Source: Serripes groenlandicus (lineage: Eukaryota > Mollusca > Bivalvia > Cardiida > Cardiidae). Taken from it: 64,000 nucleotides of DNA. Position 1 is the stretch's first letter, and each line of letters opens with the position of its first letter. The notes beneath the pieces were generated by a model that saw only the letters and a program-made list of their open reading frames with translations, ran no database searches and was not told where the DNA came from. This document shows positions 44,290 to 54,504 of this stretch, in pieces. The DNA lies in the NCBI GenBank assembly GCA_031761405.1, contig JASEVX010000017.1, positions 6,621,668 to 6,685,667 on the forward strand, in the 5' to 3' direction. A program made the translations under genes and the position numbers.

Positions 44290-45920
44290 CCGTATCATTG
44301 CATAATGCGACAAAACTCCGGTACGTGTTGCGACATGATCCTTGTATGTGCTGCAATAAGATTGCTTTATGTGATAGGACATGACCACGGTATGTGTTGC
44401 AGCGACAAGACTGCTTTATGTGATGCGCCATGACCACTTTATGTGCTGCACCAAGACTGCTTTATGTGATGCGACATGACCACTTTATGTGCTGCAACAA
44501 GACTGCTTTATGTGATACGACACGACCACTGTGTATGAAGCAACAATACGGATTTATGTGATGCGACATGATCACTTTATGTGCTGCAACAAGACTGCTT
44601 TATGTTATCCCACATGACCTCTTCATGTGCTGCAACAAGACTGATTTATGTGATCCGACATGACTTCTTCATGTGCAGCAACAAGACTGATTTATGTGAT
44701 GCGACATGATCACTTTATGTGCTGCAACAAGACTGCTTTATGTTATCCCACATGACCTCTTCATGTGCTGCAACAAGACTGCTTTATGTTATTCAACATG
44801 ACCTCTTCATGTGCTGCAACAAGACTGATTTATGTGATCCGACATGACCTCTTCATGTGCTGCTACAAGACGGATTTATGTGATCCCACATTACCACGTT
44901 ATGTGCTGCAACAAGATTGCTTTATGTGATCCGACATGACCTCTTCATGTGCTTCGATAAGACTGCATTATGTGATCCGACATGACCTCTTCATATGCTG
45001 CAACACGACTAGTTTATGTGATCCCACATGACCACTTTATGTGCTGCAACAAGATTGCTTTATGTGATTCGACATGTCACTTTATGTGCTGCAACTAGAC
45101 TGCTTTATGTAATCCGACATGACCACTTTATGTGCTGCAACAAGACTGCTTTATGTGACCCGACATGACCCCTGTATGTGCTGCAATAAGATTTCCTTAT
45201 GTGATAGGACATGACCACGGTATTTGTTGCGACAAGACTGCTTTATGTGATAGGACATGACCACTTAATGTGTTGCGGCGACAAGACTGGTTTATGTGAT
45301 GCGCCATAACCACTTTATTTGCTGCAACAATACTGCTTTATGTGATCCGACATGACCTCCTCATGTACTGCAACAAGACTAATTTATGTGATGTGACATG
45401 ACCACTTTATGTGCTGCAACTAGACTGCTTTATGTAATCCGACATGACCACTTTATGTGCTGCAACAAGACTGCTGTATGTGACCCGACATGACCACTGT
45501 ATGTGCTGCAACAAGACTGAGTTATGTGATGCGACATGACCTCTTCATGTGCTGCAACAAGACTGATGTATGTGGTCTGACATGACCTCTTCATGTGCTG
45601 CAACAAGACTGATGTATGTGATCCCACATGACCTCTTCATGTGCTGCAACGAGACGGATTTATGTGATCCCACATGACCTCTTCATATGCTGAACAAGAT
45701 TAGTTTATGTGATCCCACATGACCACTTTATGTGCTGCAACAAGATTGCTTTATGTGATCCAACATGACCTCTTAATGTGATTCGATAAGACTGCTTTAT
45801 TTGATGCAATATGACCGATTTATGTGATACAACAAATCTCCTTCATGTGATGCGACAATTCCGACGTATGTGATGAGACGAGACGCGTCTGTTTGATGCG
45901 ACAAGACGCCTTTATGAAAT
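44290..45920 (+). repeat. 46-bp satellite array C (23+23)
   Basis: About 35 units with GCTGCAACAAGACTGCTTTA, TGTGATCCGACATGACC and ACTTTATGT. Each unit is two related 23-base halves, both with GAC..CTTTATGTG. Some units carry CTCTTCATGTG in place of CACTTTATGTG. Confidence 0.93.
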
Positions 45921-45999
45921 GCAATATGCCCCCATTTTCATCTGATGTGGCTTAGTCCCGTTTGCACGCACACGCCCCGATTAGTCTTACCTCTCTAAA

Positions 46000-46411
46000 C
46001 ACTTTCCCACATTTCTACATGCAGGTTGATTGATTATTTGATTGATTGGGGTTTAACGCCGTTTTTAACAATTTCCAAGTTATATCACGGCGGCCAGCTC
46101 ACCTACTCGTGCATTTCCTGGTTTTCTCACATCAGTACTCCACACAACAATCTTCCCAAGCAACTGGCTGCTTTTCCACATAGACTTAGCCCATTGGTGG
46201 AGATTGACAGCCTCTACATGCAGAATAATCTTCAACAGATGGTTTTGAAAATATTGGAGCAAAAGATGAAATTTGCTCTTAATGACCAGTTGCTCCCTTT
46301 TTCCACAATTATTCAAAGGTGTTCAATTATTATACTTTCATGAATAGAGACTTGGCATAGCTTTTTCAATGATGTTTTTAAAGTCGTCTGCTGACTTATT
46401 GGTATGGGAAA
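46000..46411 (+). mobile_element. T1 MITE, worn, holding a SINE
   Basis: Left part AACACTTTCCCACATTTC, right part after the SINE with GGTTTTGAAAATATTGGAGC, AAAGTCGTCTGCTGAC and GGGAAAAGTATTTAA. Confidence 0.65.
46025..46212 (-). mobile_element. SINE inserted in T1 with target duplication
   Basis: GATTGGGGTTTAACGCCG, AGTTATATCACGGCGGCCAG, CCCATTGGTGG; the head is truncated. It is flanked by TCTACATGCAG at 46014-46024 and 46213-46223, an 11-base target-site duplication. Confidence 0.88.
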
Positions 46412-46778
46412 AGTATTTAATTTTATTTGTTATTATCTGGGTTGAATTACATAATCGCATTAAAATAGGATGTTATGGTTTGCTATTTTAATTGTAGCGG
46501 CAAATAGAACAGGGTTAGGCTTCACGTACGTACAGACTGGTTCTTGTATGTGTATTATTCGAAGATGCTGTAATACGTATCGTATAGTGCTAGAGTTAAT
46601 TACTTTAGCATACCCGTCTGTCAGTTCGCTGTACGTTTTTTTTTTTTGCTAACGACAAGTAAGATTAATAAACACACATGTTACGGTTTTCTATGAGGGG
46701 TTTTATTGTAAACTGACTGTTAAGAAAACTACTCCTGTGGTATTAATGCTTTCAATAAAGTATCCAAATATATATATA
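46412..46778. other. No recognisable feature
   Basis: A T run near 46638; no gene or repeat family was recognised. Confidence 0.35.
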
Positions 46779-47007
46779 TTAACATTTTCCCACATGAAGA
46801 CGCTTTCTGACACCTCTGCAGCAGACGTCTTTTGAAAACCTTGTGGTGTAATGAGAAATTGCTCATAATGAGCAATTTCTCCCTTTGCCACAAGGCTTTC
46901 AACTTTTTAAAGTAATTGTTCCTTCATTAATACAGGTTTTCTATGTTTTTCACTAGGTGTTTTCAAAGTCGTCTGCTGCTGATTTGTTGTATGTTGGAAA
47001 GTGTTAA
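46779..47007 (+). mobile_element. T1 MITE
   Basis: TTAACATTTTCCCACATG to GTATGTTGGAAAGTGTTAA, core GAAATTGCTCATAATGAGCA. Confidence 0.78.
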
Positions 47008-47175
47008 ACCTAAAAAAAAATGTTCTGCATGCTTGACATATCAACATTTAATCAATAGAAGCCTACTATATTGGCTTTGCACTCCGAAGAAATTGAATAG
47101 CATGAGAGAAAGGTAAAGCTGTATACATACCGACAAGAAGAAATTACTTACAGTTTTAAACATTTCTTCTTTTTC

Positions 47176-47300
47176 CCACCGAGACTAACTCGGTGGTGTC
47201 AGGATAAATGGGCCAGTAATACTGGTAAATTACCCAGGAAACGCCGCGATATAACTGGAAAAATGTTGAAAGCTACGTAAAACATCATGCAAGCAAAACA
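47176..47300 (+). mobile_element. SINE 3' tail
   Basis: GGTGTCAGGATAAATGGGCC, CCCAGGAAACGCCGCGATAT, ending AACAAATCAA. Confidence 0.6.
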
Positions 47301-47339
47301 AATCAAGTTTTATTATTTTTTAAATTCAGTCACATTTGA

Positions 47340-47510
47340 ATGCGTTTGTTAGAAGGTGTTTTACGCCATTTTCAAGAGAATCAGTTTCCGTTTCACACCG
47401 TTTCCAGGGAAATTTTCTATTACTATCGGTATTATTTATCCTGATACTGATACATGTATCAGTCGTGATGCTATCCCCTGAAGCCACACTCTCCTGCGTA
47501 TCCATCGCAA
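47340..47510 (-). mobile_element. SINE remnant
   Basis: GGTGTTTTACGCCATTTTC, TTTATCCTGATACTG and CAGTCGTGATGCTA match the SINE tail and body. Worn. Confidence 0.4.
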
Positions 47511-47697
47511 CGGTCCAACTTAATTCTGCTTTACAGAACTTTGGTTTCTGGAAAACATCTATGACTAACTAATCGGCGAACAGTACAACAGTCGGATCAG
47601 ATTGCGCGGATGCGCTTGCCGATCTTGATCTACACTGGTCGCATATGCCTTTCAATTGATTTTCACTGATCGTTCAAAGTGGTTTTAACATTCTAAT

Positions 47698-47925
47698 AAT
47701 GTCTTCGGCAATTGATAACCAAGAGCGCTTTCAAGTTGTCATGAAATACTTTTGTATATGTCTTCGGTAATTGATTACCAAGAGAGCTTTCAAATTATCA
47801 TGAAATACTTTGTTATATGTCTTCGGTAATTGATTACCAAGACGGCTTTCAAGTTGTCATGAAATACTTTTTTATATGTCTTCGGTATTGATTACCAAGA
47901 GGGCTTTTAAATTGTCATGAAATTC
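47698..47925 (+). repeat. About 59-bp tandem repeat, four units
   Basis: ATGTCTTCGGTAATTGATTA, CCAAGAG.GCTTTCAA and GTCATGAAATACTTT, four times. Confidence 0.9.
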
Positions 47926-48469
47926 CAAAGTCGTATGAGATAAGCAACCAATCGTAGATAAGTAACGCTACGTGTAAATGGTGATTGCAGAAGATTTCAC
48001 ATCTGAAAATGGCTTGCGAAAATACAAAGACTTAACATGTCATATGTAGTAGTCTTTCGCAAAATCCAAGACTCTCGAGCGACACGTCGTATGGACTTAA
48101 CGTGTGACAAATATAAGGCAATCTGTGGTTAGGTGCGACTAGTCGCAGTCAATATTACTGATAAGTCCACTCTACGTAAGTAAATACTATTAGTTAATGA
48201 CTTACACCAATAGAGGGTAACATATCCATTTTACTACGACCTATCTGTGAATAGTGTACGTCAGTCAAATATAGGTGTATACTGGTCAAAACGACCGGTC
48301 GCACGAAGTCATACGACCAGTTATAGACAAGCAATTATAGGCGTACAGCGATCTCCTGATATACTATTTTTAAACATTTTCCGATTGTCTGCTACTTCTC
48401 TAACAATTTAAATGCCGCGTTACAAAAATATAAAATCAACACGACTTGCGTACATGCTATCGGTCGCGA
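47926..48469. other. No recognisable feature
   Basis: Richer in CG dinucleotides and ACGAC words than its surroundings; no gene was recognised. Confidence 0.35.
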
Positions 48470-49995
48470 TTGTCGAGTATTGTGACTAAATTATCTTTCC
48501 CATAGTCGATATTGCTGAGTATTGTGAATAAATTATCTTCCCCATAGTCGATATTGCCGAGTATTGTGACTAAATTATCTTTCCCATAGTCGATATTGCC
48601 GAGTATTGTGTCTAAATTGTCTTTAGTCGATATTGCCGAGTATTTTGACTAAATTGTCTTTCCCATAGTCGACATTGCCGATTATTGTGACTAAATTGTC
48701 TTTCCCATAATCGATATTGCCGAGTATTGTAACTAAATTGTCTTTCTCATAGTCGGTATCGCCGAGTATTATGACTAAATTGTCTTTCCCATAGTCGATA
48801 TTGCCGAGTATTTTGACTAAATTGTCTTTCCCATAGTCGATATTGCCGAGACTAAATTGTCTTTCCCATGGTTGATATTGCCGAGTATTTTGACTAAATT
48901 GTCTTTCCCATAGTCGATATTGCCGAGTATTGTTACTAAATTGTCTTTATCATAGTCGGTATCGCTTAGTATTGTGACTAAATTGTATTCCCCATAGTCG
49001 ATATTGAGGAGTATTGTGACTAAATTGTATTCCCCATAGTCGATATTGCCGAGTATTGTGACTAAATTATCTTTCCCATAGTCGATATTGCCGAGTAATT
49101 TTGACTAAATTGTCTTCCCATAGTCGATATTGCCGAGTATTGTGACTAAATTGTCTTTCCCATAGTCGATATTGCCGAGTATTGTGACTAAATTGTCTTT
49201 CCCATAGTCGATATTGCCGAGTATTTTGACTAAATTGTCTTTCCCATAGTCGATATTGCCGAGTATTGTGACTAAAATTGTCTTTCTCATAATCGGTATT
49301 GTTTAGTATTGTGACTAAATCGTCTTTACCATAATCAATAGTGCCGAATATTCTTACTAAATTGTCTTTCCTATAGTCAAAAGTGCCGAATATTCTTACT
49401 AAATTGTCTTTCCTATAGTCAATAGTGCCGAATATTCTTACTAAATTATCTTTCCCATAGTCGATATTGCCGAGTATTGTGTCTAAATTGTCTTAAGTCG
49501 ATATTGCCGAATATTGTGACTAAATTGTCTTTCCCATAGTCGATATTGCCGAGTATTTTGAATAAATTGTCTTTCCCATAGTCGATATTGCAGAGTATTT
49601 TGAATAAATTGTCTTTCCCATAGTCGATATTTCAGAGTGTTGTGACTAAATTGTCTTTCTCATAGTCGGTATCGCTTAGTATTGTGACTAAATCGTCTTT
49701 ACCATAATCAATAGTGCCAAATATTCTTACAAAATTGTATTTCCTATAGTCAATAGTGCCGAATATTTTTACTAAATTGTCTTTCCTATAGTCAATAGTG
49801 CCGATTATTGTGACTAAATTATCTTTCCTATAGTCAGTAGTGCCGATTATTGTGAATAAATTATCTTTCCTATAGTCGATAGTGCCGATTATTGTGACTA
49901 AATTATCTTTCCTATAGTCGATATTGCCGAGTATTATGTCTAAATTGTCTTTAGTCGATATTGCCGAGTATTGTGACTAAATTATCTTTCCCATA
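48470..49995 (+). repeat. 42-bp satellite array
   Basis: About 35 units with TATTGCCGAGTATTGTGACT, AAATTGTCTTTCCCATAGTC. A subtype with AATAGTGCCGAATATTCTTA appears in two blocks (about 49330-49440 and 49700-49920). As 42 is divisible by three, it gives a false repeated open frame at 49105-49290. Confidence 0.93.
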
Positions 49996-50114
49996 GTAGA
50001 TGCATTTTGACGCATCTTCAGCAAACGACTTTGACACAATATTGTTAGCTCTATTCAATTATTACATGTTCTGTAATATGGATTCTTTTCTATTGGTTTG
50101 GATGTTTTCAAGTT
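49996..50114 (+). mobile_element. T1 MITE fragment between array and SINE
   Basis: GATGCATTTTGACGCATCTT, CAGCAAACGACTTTGACAC, GATGTTTTCAAGT. Its right end (TCGTCTGCTGAATATTTG) resumes at 50397. Confidence 0.6.
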
Positions 50115-50396
50115 GGTCTATTTATTTATTTTGGTTAAACGATGCTTTCAACAATTATTCAGTCACATCCCGGTCGTCAGTTATCTACCCATACGTTTCA
50201 TGACTTTTTCACACCAGTACATAACATCTCTTTCTAAACAACTTTCTGGTTTTTCATATACATGTAAACTGTTAGACTTTTGGTGGAAGAATCATGTGTT
50301 AAACGTCGGAAGAATGTTGGCTGAGCTGGGGTTCAAAGTCACAACCCATGGGTTTAAGCCCGCGTTCCTACCGACTGAGCAACCGGAGCTAGGCTT
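50115..50396 (-). mobile_element. tRNA-derived SINE inside T1
   Basis: Minus strand: CTCCGGTTGCTCAGTCGGTA, GGAACGCGGGC, GTGACTTTGAACCCCAGCTC (B box), GGATGTGACTGAATAATTG tail. Confidence 0.7.
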
Positions 50397-50612
50397 CGTC
50401 TGCTGAATATTTGTTTTGTATTTTTAAGACTACTTTTGACTAAAGCTTGATTTGTTTGCAGCTTAGCGACTAATACTTTGAACTTTGTATTAATAATTAA
50501 AAGTGAATGGTGACGTATACTTGAACGTAAATAGAAAAGTAAGGAAAAGGTCACACAGGGAAAGCCGACGTGAACATGCACACATGCACACATATCGCAT
50601 TGAGATAATTAT

Positions 50613-50790
50613 GCTCTATAGCAGATGCGTAGTTCACGTTCTAAAGCAAGAATTTGATCCACAAACCCTATGATGAGGTACCTGAAGAGTCGTGTGAGTG
50701 AAACGATACGTTTGAGTACCCACAACATAGGTTCTGTTTGGGTAACACAAGAGATAAGGTTGAAAAGAGACCACTTTACTCCCAGGAACC
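50613..50790. mobile_element. F hairpin MITE
   Basis: AAACCCTATGATGAGGTACC, CGTGTGAGTGAAACGATACG, TGAGTACCCACAACATAGG. Confidence 0.65.
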
Positions 50791-51080
50791 TCAATTTGTT
50801 TGTTGTACATCTGTATCGTAAACGGATAATAAAAACACGTACCTCGCTTCTGTCTGGATATCATATTTTTCCCGTTTGCTCATATTTATTTCTACTCTCG
50901 AAAAGAGGAGAAAAAATCCTGTACACGCAACACTTCAATAAATAACTTAACACAGAGTTTTTAACACCTCATCGAATGAACAGGTTTTTGCAGCCGAAAC
51001 AAATAGCTTTTACACGAAAAACACAAGCCTTCCCGCCATAAACGTCAGTACGGCTTACTTCCCCCTCTCTGTTGCATGGA
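50791..51080. other. No recognisable feature
   Basis: No gene or repeat family was recognised. Confidence 0.35.
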
Positions 51081-51293
51081 TTAACCCTTTCAGCGCCGAA
51101 TTGTTTAAAGTAGACTCTTCCATGTTCAAACTCGGACGACTTTATTTTCATGTTATAGGATTTTTGGAATATTATTATAACTCACAGCCAAACAAGGCAT
51201 ATTTCAGGTAAGACAGCTCGTTACGAGCTGACTCACCTGAATCTGCATTGTTTGCAAAAAGCTCAACATTGCCTTTGGCGCTGAAAGAGTTAA
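51081..51293 (-). mobile_element. T2 MITE
   Basis: TTAACCCTTTCAGCGCC to GGCGCTGAAAGAGTTAA, core CAGCTCGTTACGAGCTG. Confidence 0.83.
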
Positions 51294-51656
51294 GATGTAT
51301 TGTGCATACTTCCGCGATAAATATATTCAAATTACAGAACGTATTAAGAAAACAGTAAGCATTGCTAGACAGTAATGCCTAGTATTTCAACAAGTATTCT
51401 CAATTAATATTATTCAACGACTAAACAACATGCTAACTAAGGCGCTAACGCTTATGAGCGGTATTTGATAGCAAGTTCGTATGAGTTAGGAGGGGTCCTA
51501 ATTTTGTTTTTTTCCAGGGAAAGGGTAACAAGCCCACGCAAGTAAAACACAGCTATCGGTATGTTATGATTCGAGGAAATTATATCCTTAGTTTTCTACT
51601 GGGATTGATTGTATATTCACTTTTTATTTTTAAATCGGTAAGTTGATCGACAGATG
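51294..51656. other. No recognisable feature
   Basis: AT-rich; no gene or repeat family was recognised. Confidence 0.35.
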
Positions 51657-51850
51657 TTAAATCTTTTAGCGCCAAAAGAGCAACATTGAGCTTTTTTGCA
51701 AACAATGCAGATTTCACCTAAATTCTGCATTTTTGTTGCCTTTTAGTTATATAAATATTTCAAAACTTTTATTACATGGTAAAGAGAGTATCCCGATTTT
51801 GAACATAGAAGAGTCTACTTTAGCAAAATTCGGTTCTGAACGATGGTAAC
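51657..51850 (+). mobile_element. T2 MITE, core shortened
   Basis: TTAAATCTTTTAGCGCC left, GCAAACAATGCAGATTTCAC, TTCTGCATTTTTGTTGCC, GGTTCTGAACGATGGTAA right. The central stem is deleted. Confidence 0.7.
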
Positions 51851-51858
51851 TTTTTACC

Positions 51859-52092
51859 TTAACCCTTTCCCTCATATAGACGCATTCTGACGCCTCTGTA
51901 GCAGACGGCGTTTTGAAAACATATTGACAAAAGAAGAAATTGCACAAAACGTGCAATTTCTCCTTTTGCCACAATGTTTTCCACTTTTTGTCATAGGTTA
52001 TCCATTCAATTATGGAGATTTTCTATCTTTTTTTGACAAAATATGTTCAAAGTCGTCTGCTGCAGAATTGTCGTATGAGGGACAGGGTAAAG
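51859..52092 (+). mobile_element. T1 MITE
   Basis: TTAACCCTTTCCCTCATA to TATGAGGGACAGGGTAA, core GAAATTGCAC..GTGCAATTTC. Confidence 0.82.
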
Positions 52093-52357
52093 TCAGTATA
52101 AATGCAGGAACGAGTACCGGTAAATAAATGCAAGACTTCTGTTGCATTCACTTTAGAACGATAGGCGTCGGTATATAGACTTTTCACAGAGACACTAGTC
52201 TCAATGCGGATCAGTGGTGTTAAGGGTAAGAAACCGAGAATTTTAATTACATTGGGGGATTCTAAAAGCCATCATGTTTACTCGCAATTACGGTACCTAT
52301 CAGCTAGTCTTACTAAAACTATTTGCACGTGTAAATTGGAAGCACTGCCTTTTATCC

Positions 52358-52569
52358 TTAACCACATGCACACACGTGTTGACACATATGCAGCAAACGA
52401 CTTTTGAAAAACACGTGATAAAAGGAGAAATTGCGCATGGGAACCATCTCTACTTTTGCCTCAATATTTTCAACTTTATTCAATACTTTTGCTTCGATTT
52501 ACAAAAATATTCCATATTTTTGTTTTAAAAACTCGTCTGCTTTATGCTTGTTGTGGAAGAAAAGGTTAA
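52358..52569 (+). mobile_element. T1 MITE, worn
   Basis: TTAACCACATGCACACACG left, GCAGCAAACGACTTTTG, AAAGGAGAAATTGCGCATGG, TGGAAGAAAAGGTTAA right. Confidence 0.65.
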
Positions 52570-52778
52570 ATAATTCGATTCAATTTATACGAAAAGCTTT
52601 ATAAAACATTTCCATACTTACCAATGAATCAACCTAGTGTGCAGTTTTAGATTCTAAAGTATGACCTTCAGAAAGAGCCGCAATAATTCGACAAAAAGAT
52701 CAGGAGCAGTTGCTCTTCCAGGTACTTTTTTTCAAAGAAATCAGCTGCACGAGCATTAACAGTCGAAGTGGAAGACAC

Positions 52779-52855
52779 TGTCTCGGTTTAAGAGTGTCGG
52801 CCTTGTGATCCAAATGGCACATGTTCGAGTCCCATGAGGGCGGGCGGCGGTTTTG
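52779..52855 (+). mobile_element. tRNA-like SINE head
   Basis: GTGTCGGCCTTGTGATCC and CATGTTCGAGTCCCATGAGG (B box); relative of the head at 1005-1095. Confidence 0.45.
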
Positions 52856-52921
52856 AAATTACACACACAATCAGCAAGAGTACTGGGTGAGTATCAAGGT
52901 AGAAGGAATTTGAGAAGTATA

Positions 52922-53167
52922 TGAGCCGTTCAATGAGAAAACCAACATTGTGCACTCTGAGTAAAGTATCGATACGGATTACCCTAATCATGCCGCGCAG
53001 GTTAACCCGGACAGACGCTTATCGCCTCCTGTGGATGTTCTGTTCTATACCTCTATCCCCCTGAGGCGGAATGTGTCGGCCCTGATTAGCATATGCGGAC
53101 TGCGCAGGCTGATCTGGGTCGATACATCACGTAGAGTCCACAATGTTGGTTTTCTCGGGGAACGACT
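52922..53167. mobile_element. E palindromic repeat
   Basis: TGAGCCGTTCAATGAG left, TCTCGGGGAACGACTGA right; inner CGCCTCCTGTGGATGTTCTG and CTCTATCCCCCTGAGGCGG-type block. The left-to-centre segment is shortened. Confidence 0.72.
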
Positions 53168-53199
53168 GATATATAAATATCATTGTAACAAATGTCTTT

Positions 53200-53300
53200 A
53201 GTTACCCCGTAACCCTGAGCGCCAAGAAGGGCATCCATTACTACTATTTGTAAAGTCTTAAGTATGGTCCGGCCGGGGATTGAACCCGCGACCTCCCGCT
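53200..53300 (-). mobile_element. SINE head and body fragment
   Basis: Minus strand: GCGGGAGGTCGCGGGTTCAA (B box), CCGGCCGGACCATAC, GCGCTCAGGGTTACGGGG. Confidence 0.6.
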
Positions 53301-53509
53301 TTTTTAACTGAAATTTATTTCTTAGGGAAAACAATTAAAAGTTAGTATGCAGAACATTTCATTTTAAAACTTTATTTTATTAGTGCCTCTCGTAGGATCG
53401 CCAACTTAACTATGAACCAATCAAAACGTTTCATTTCCTTTATTTCTTTGACATTATTCATTAAATACAACATTTGATTGGTCAACAAATACAGCAGTGT
53501 ACCCTATTC

Positions 53510-53601
53510 TTAACGCTTTCGCTGAAGAGGGCAATTACATGGCTTTTGCAAACAATTCAGATTCAGGTGAGGCAGCATGGAACATGGACGTTTTGGTAGT
53601 T
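53510..53601 (+). mobile_element. T2 MITE left part, cut
   Basis: TTAACGCTTTCGCTGAAG, GCAAACAATTCAGATTCAGG, then GGAACATGGACGTTTTGG, with the middle deleted. It stops at the next element. Confidence 0.6.
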
Positions 53602-54246
53602 TAGCTCACCTGAGTGAGTTATTGTGATCGCGTTCTATCCGGCGTCCGTCGTGCGGTGTGCGCCGTGCATGCGTCGTGCGTTCATCGTGCGTCGTGCGTC
53701 AACAACTTCTCCTCAGTAACCAGTTGGGCGATGCCTTCATGTTGATTGGTCAAAAAACATGGCCGCCAGGAGTCGGGGCTATTTTGCGTTATATGGCTAT
53801 AATGAAAACACTTAAAAAAACTTCTTCTCCGAAAGTGTCAGGCTGATTTTCAAATAACTTTGTAGAAATGTTCCTAGGGTGACATTCTATCAGATTCGTT
53901 CAAGCCATGATGGTTGGTCGAAAACTATGGCCGCCAGGGGCGGATCTATTTTGCCTTATATGGCTATAGTAATAACTTTAAAAATCTTCTCCTCCGAAAG
54001 TGTCAAGCTGATTTTCAAATAATTTTGTAGAAATGTTCCTTCCTGTGGTGACCCTCTATCGGATTCCTTCAAGCCATGTTGATTGGTTGTAAAACATAGC
54101 AGTGGAGCGATACTGGCCCTATTGGGCCTCTTGTATTAGCTTACCTGACCACAAAATGAGTCAATGTGGTTGACTGTGTGGTTGTTATAACAAATCACAT
54201 TGCATAAGTCAGCTGAGCGATCCAGGGCCATCATGGCCCTCTTGTT
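53602..54246 (+). mobile_element. Bivalve-type repeat with CGTCGTGCG block and internal 165-bp units
   Basis: Starts AGCTCACCTGAGTGAG, then a CG-rich GTCCGTCGTGCGG and CGTGCGTCGTGCGTCAACAA block, then about 2.5 units with GTTGATTGGTCAAAAAACAT, GGCCGCCAGG and CTGATTTTCAAATAA.TTTG, and ends with CCAGGGCCATCATGGCCCTC. I recall similar ends from repeats in bivalve and coral genomes. There is no coding frame. Confidence 0.65.
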
Positions 54247-54504
54247 TATAAATTTCAATTACACAATTTAACCTTTATACAACTACAATAAATTGCTTTA
54301 TTGTACAATGAATATATTATTCTCGGACTGGATTACCTTGGAATATAAATGTAAAACTTGAAACACATGTACAATTGAAAGTATGGTTTTTGGTTAAGAG
54401 TGGAACGATTGTGGGGGAAATATTTAGCAATAGCTTAATATACGTATATGGAAAATGATTAATGTATAAGTTACGCAGGATTGATTATGTTTTCCATTTC
54501 CTGT

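Noticed and set aside
44227..45627. Cys- and His-rich open frames
   Set aside because: Translations of array C.
49105..49290. Open frame of repeated GNIDYGKDNLV units, like a repeat protein
   Set aside because: It is the 42-bp satellite read in one frame; 42 is divisible by three, so frames stay open by chance.
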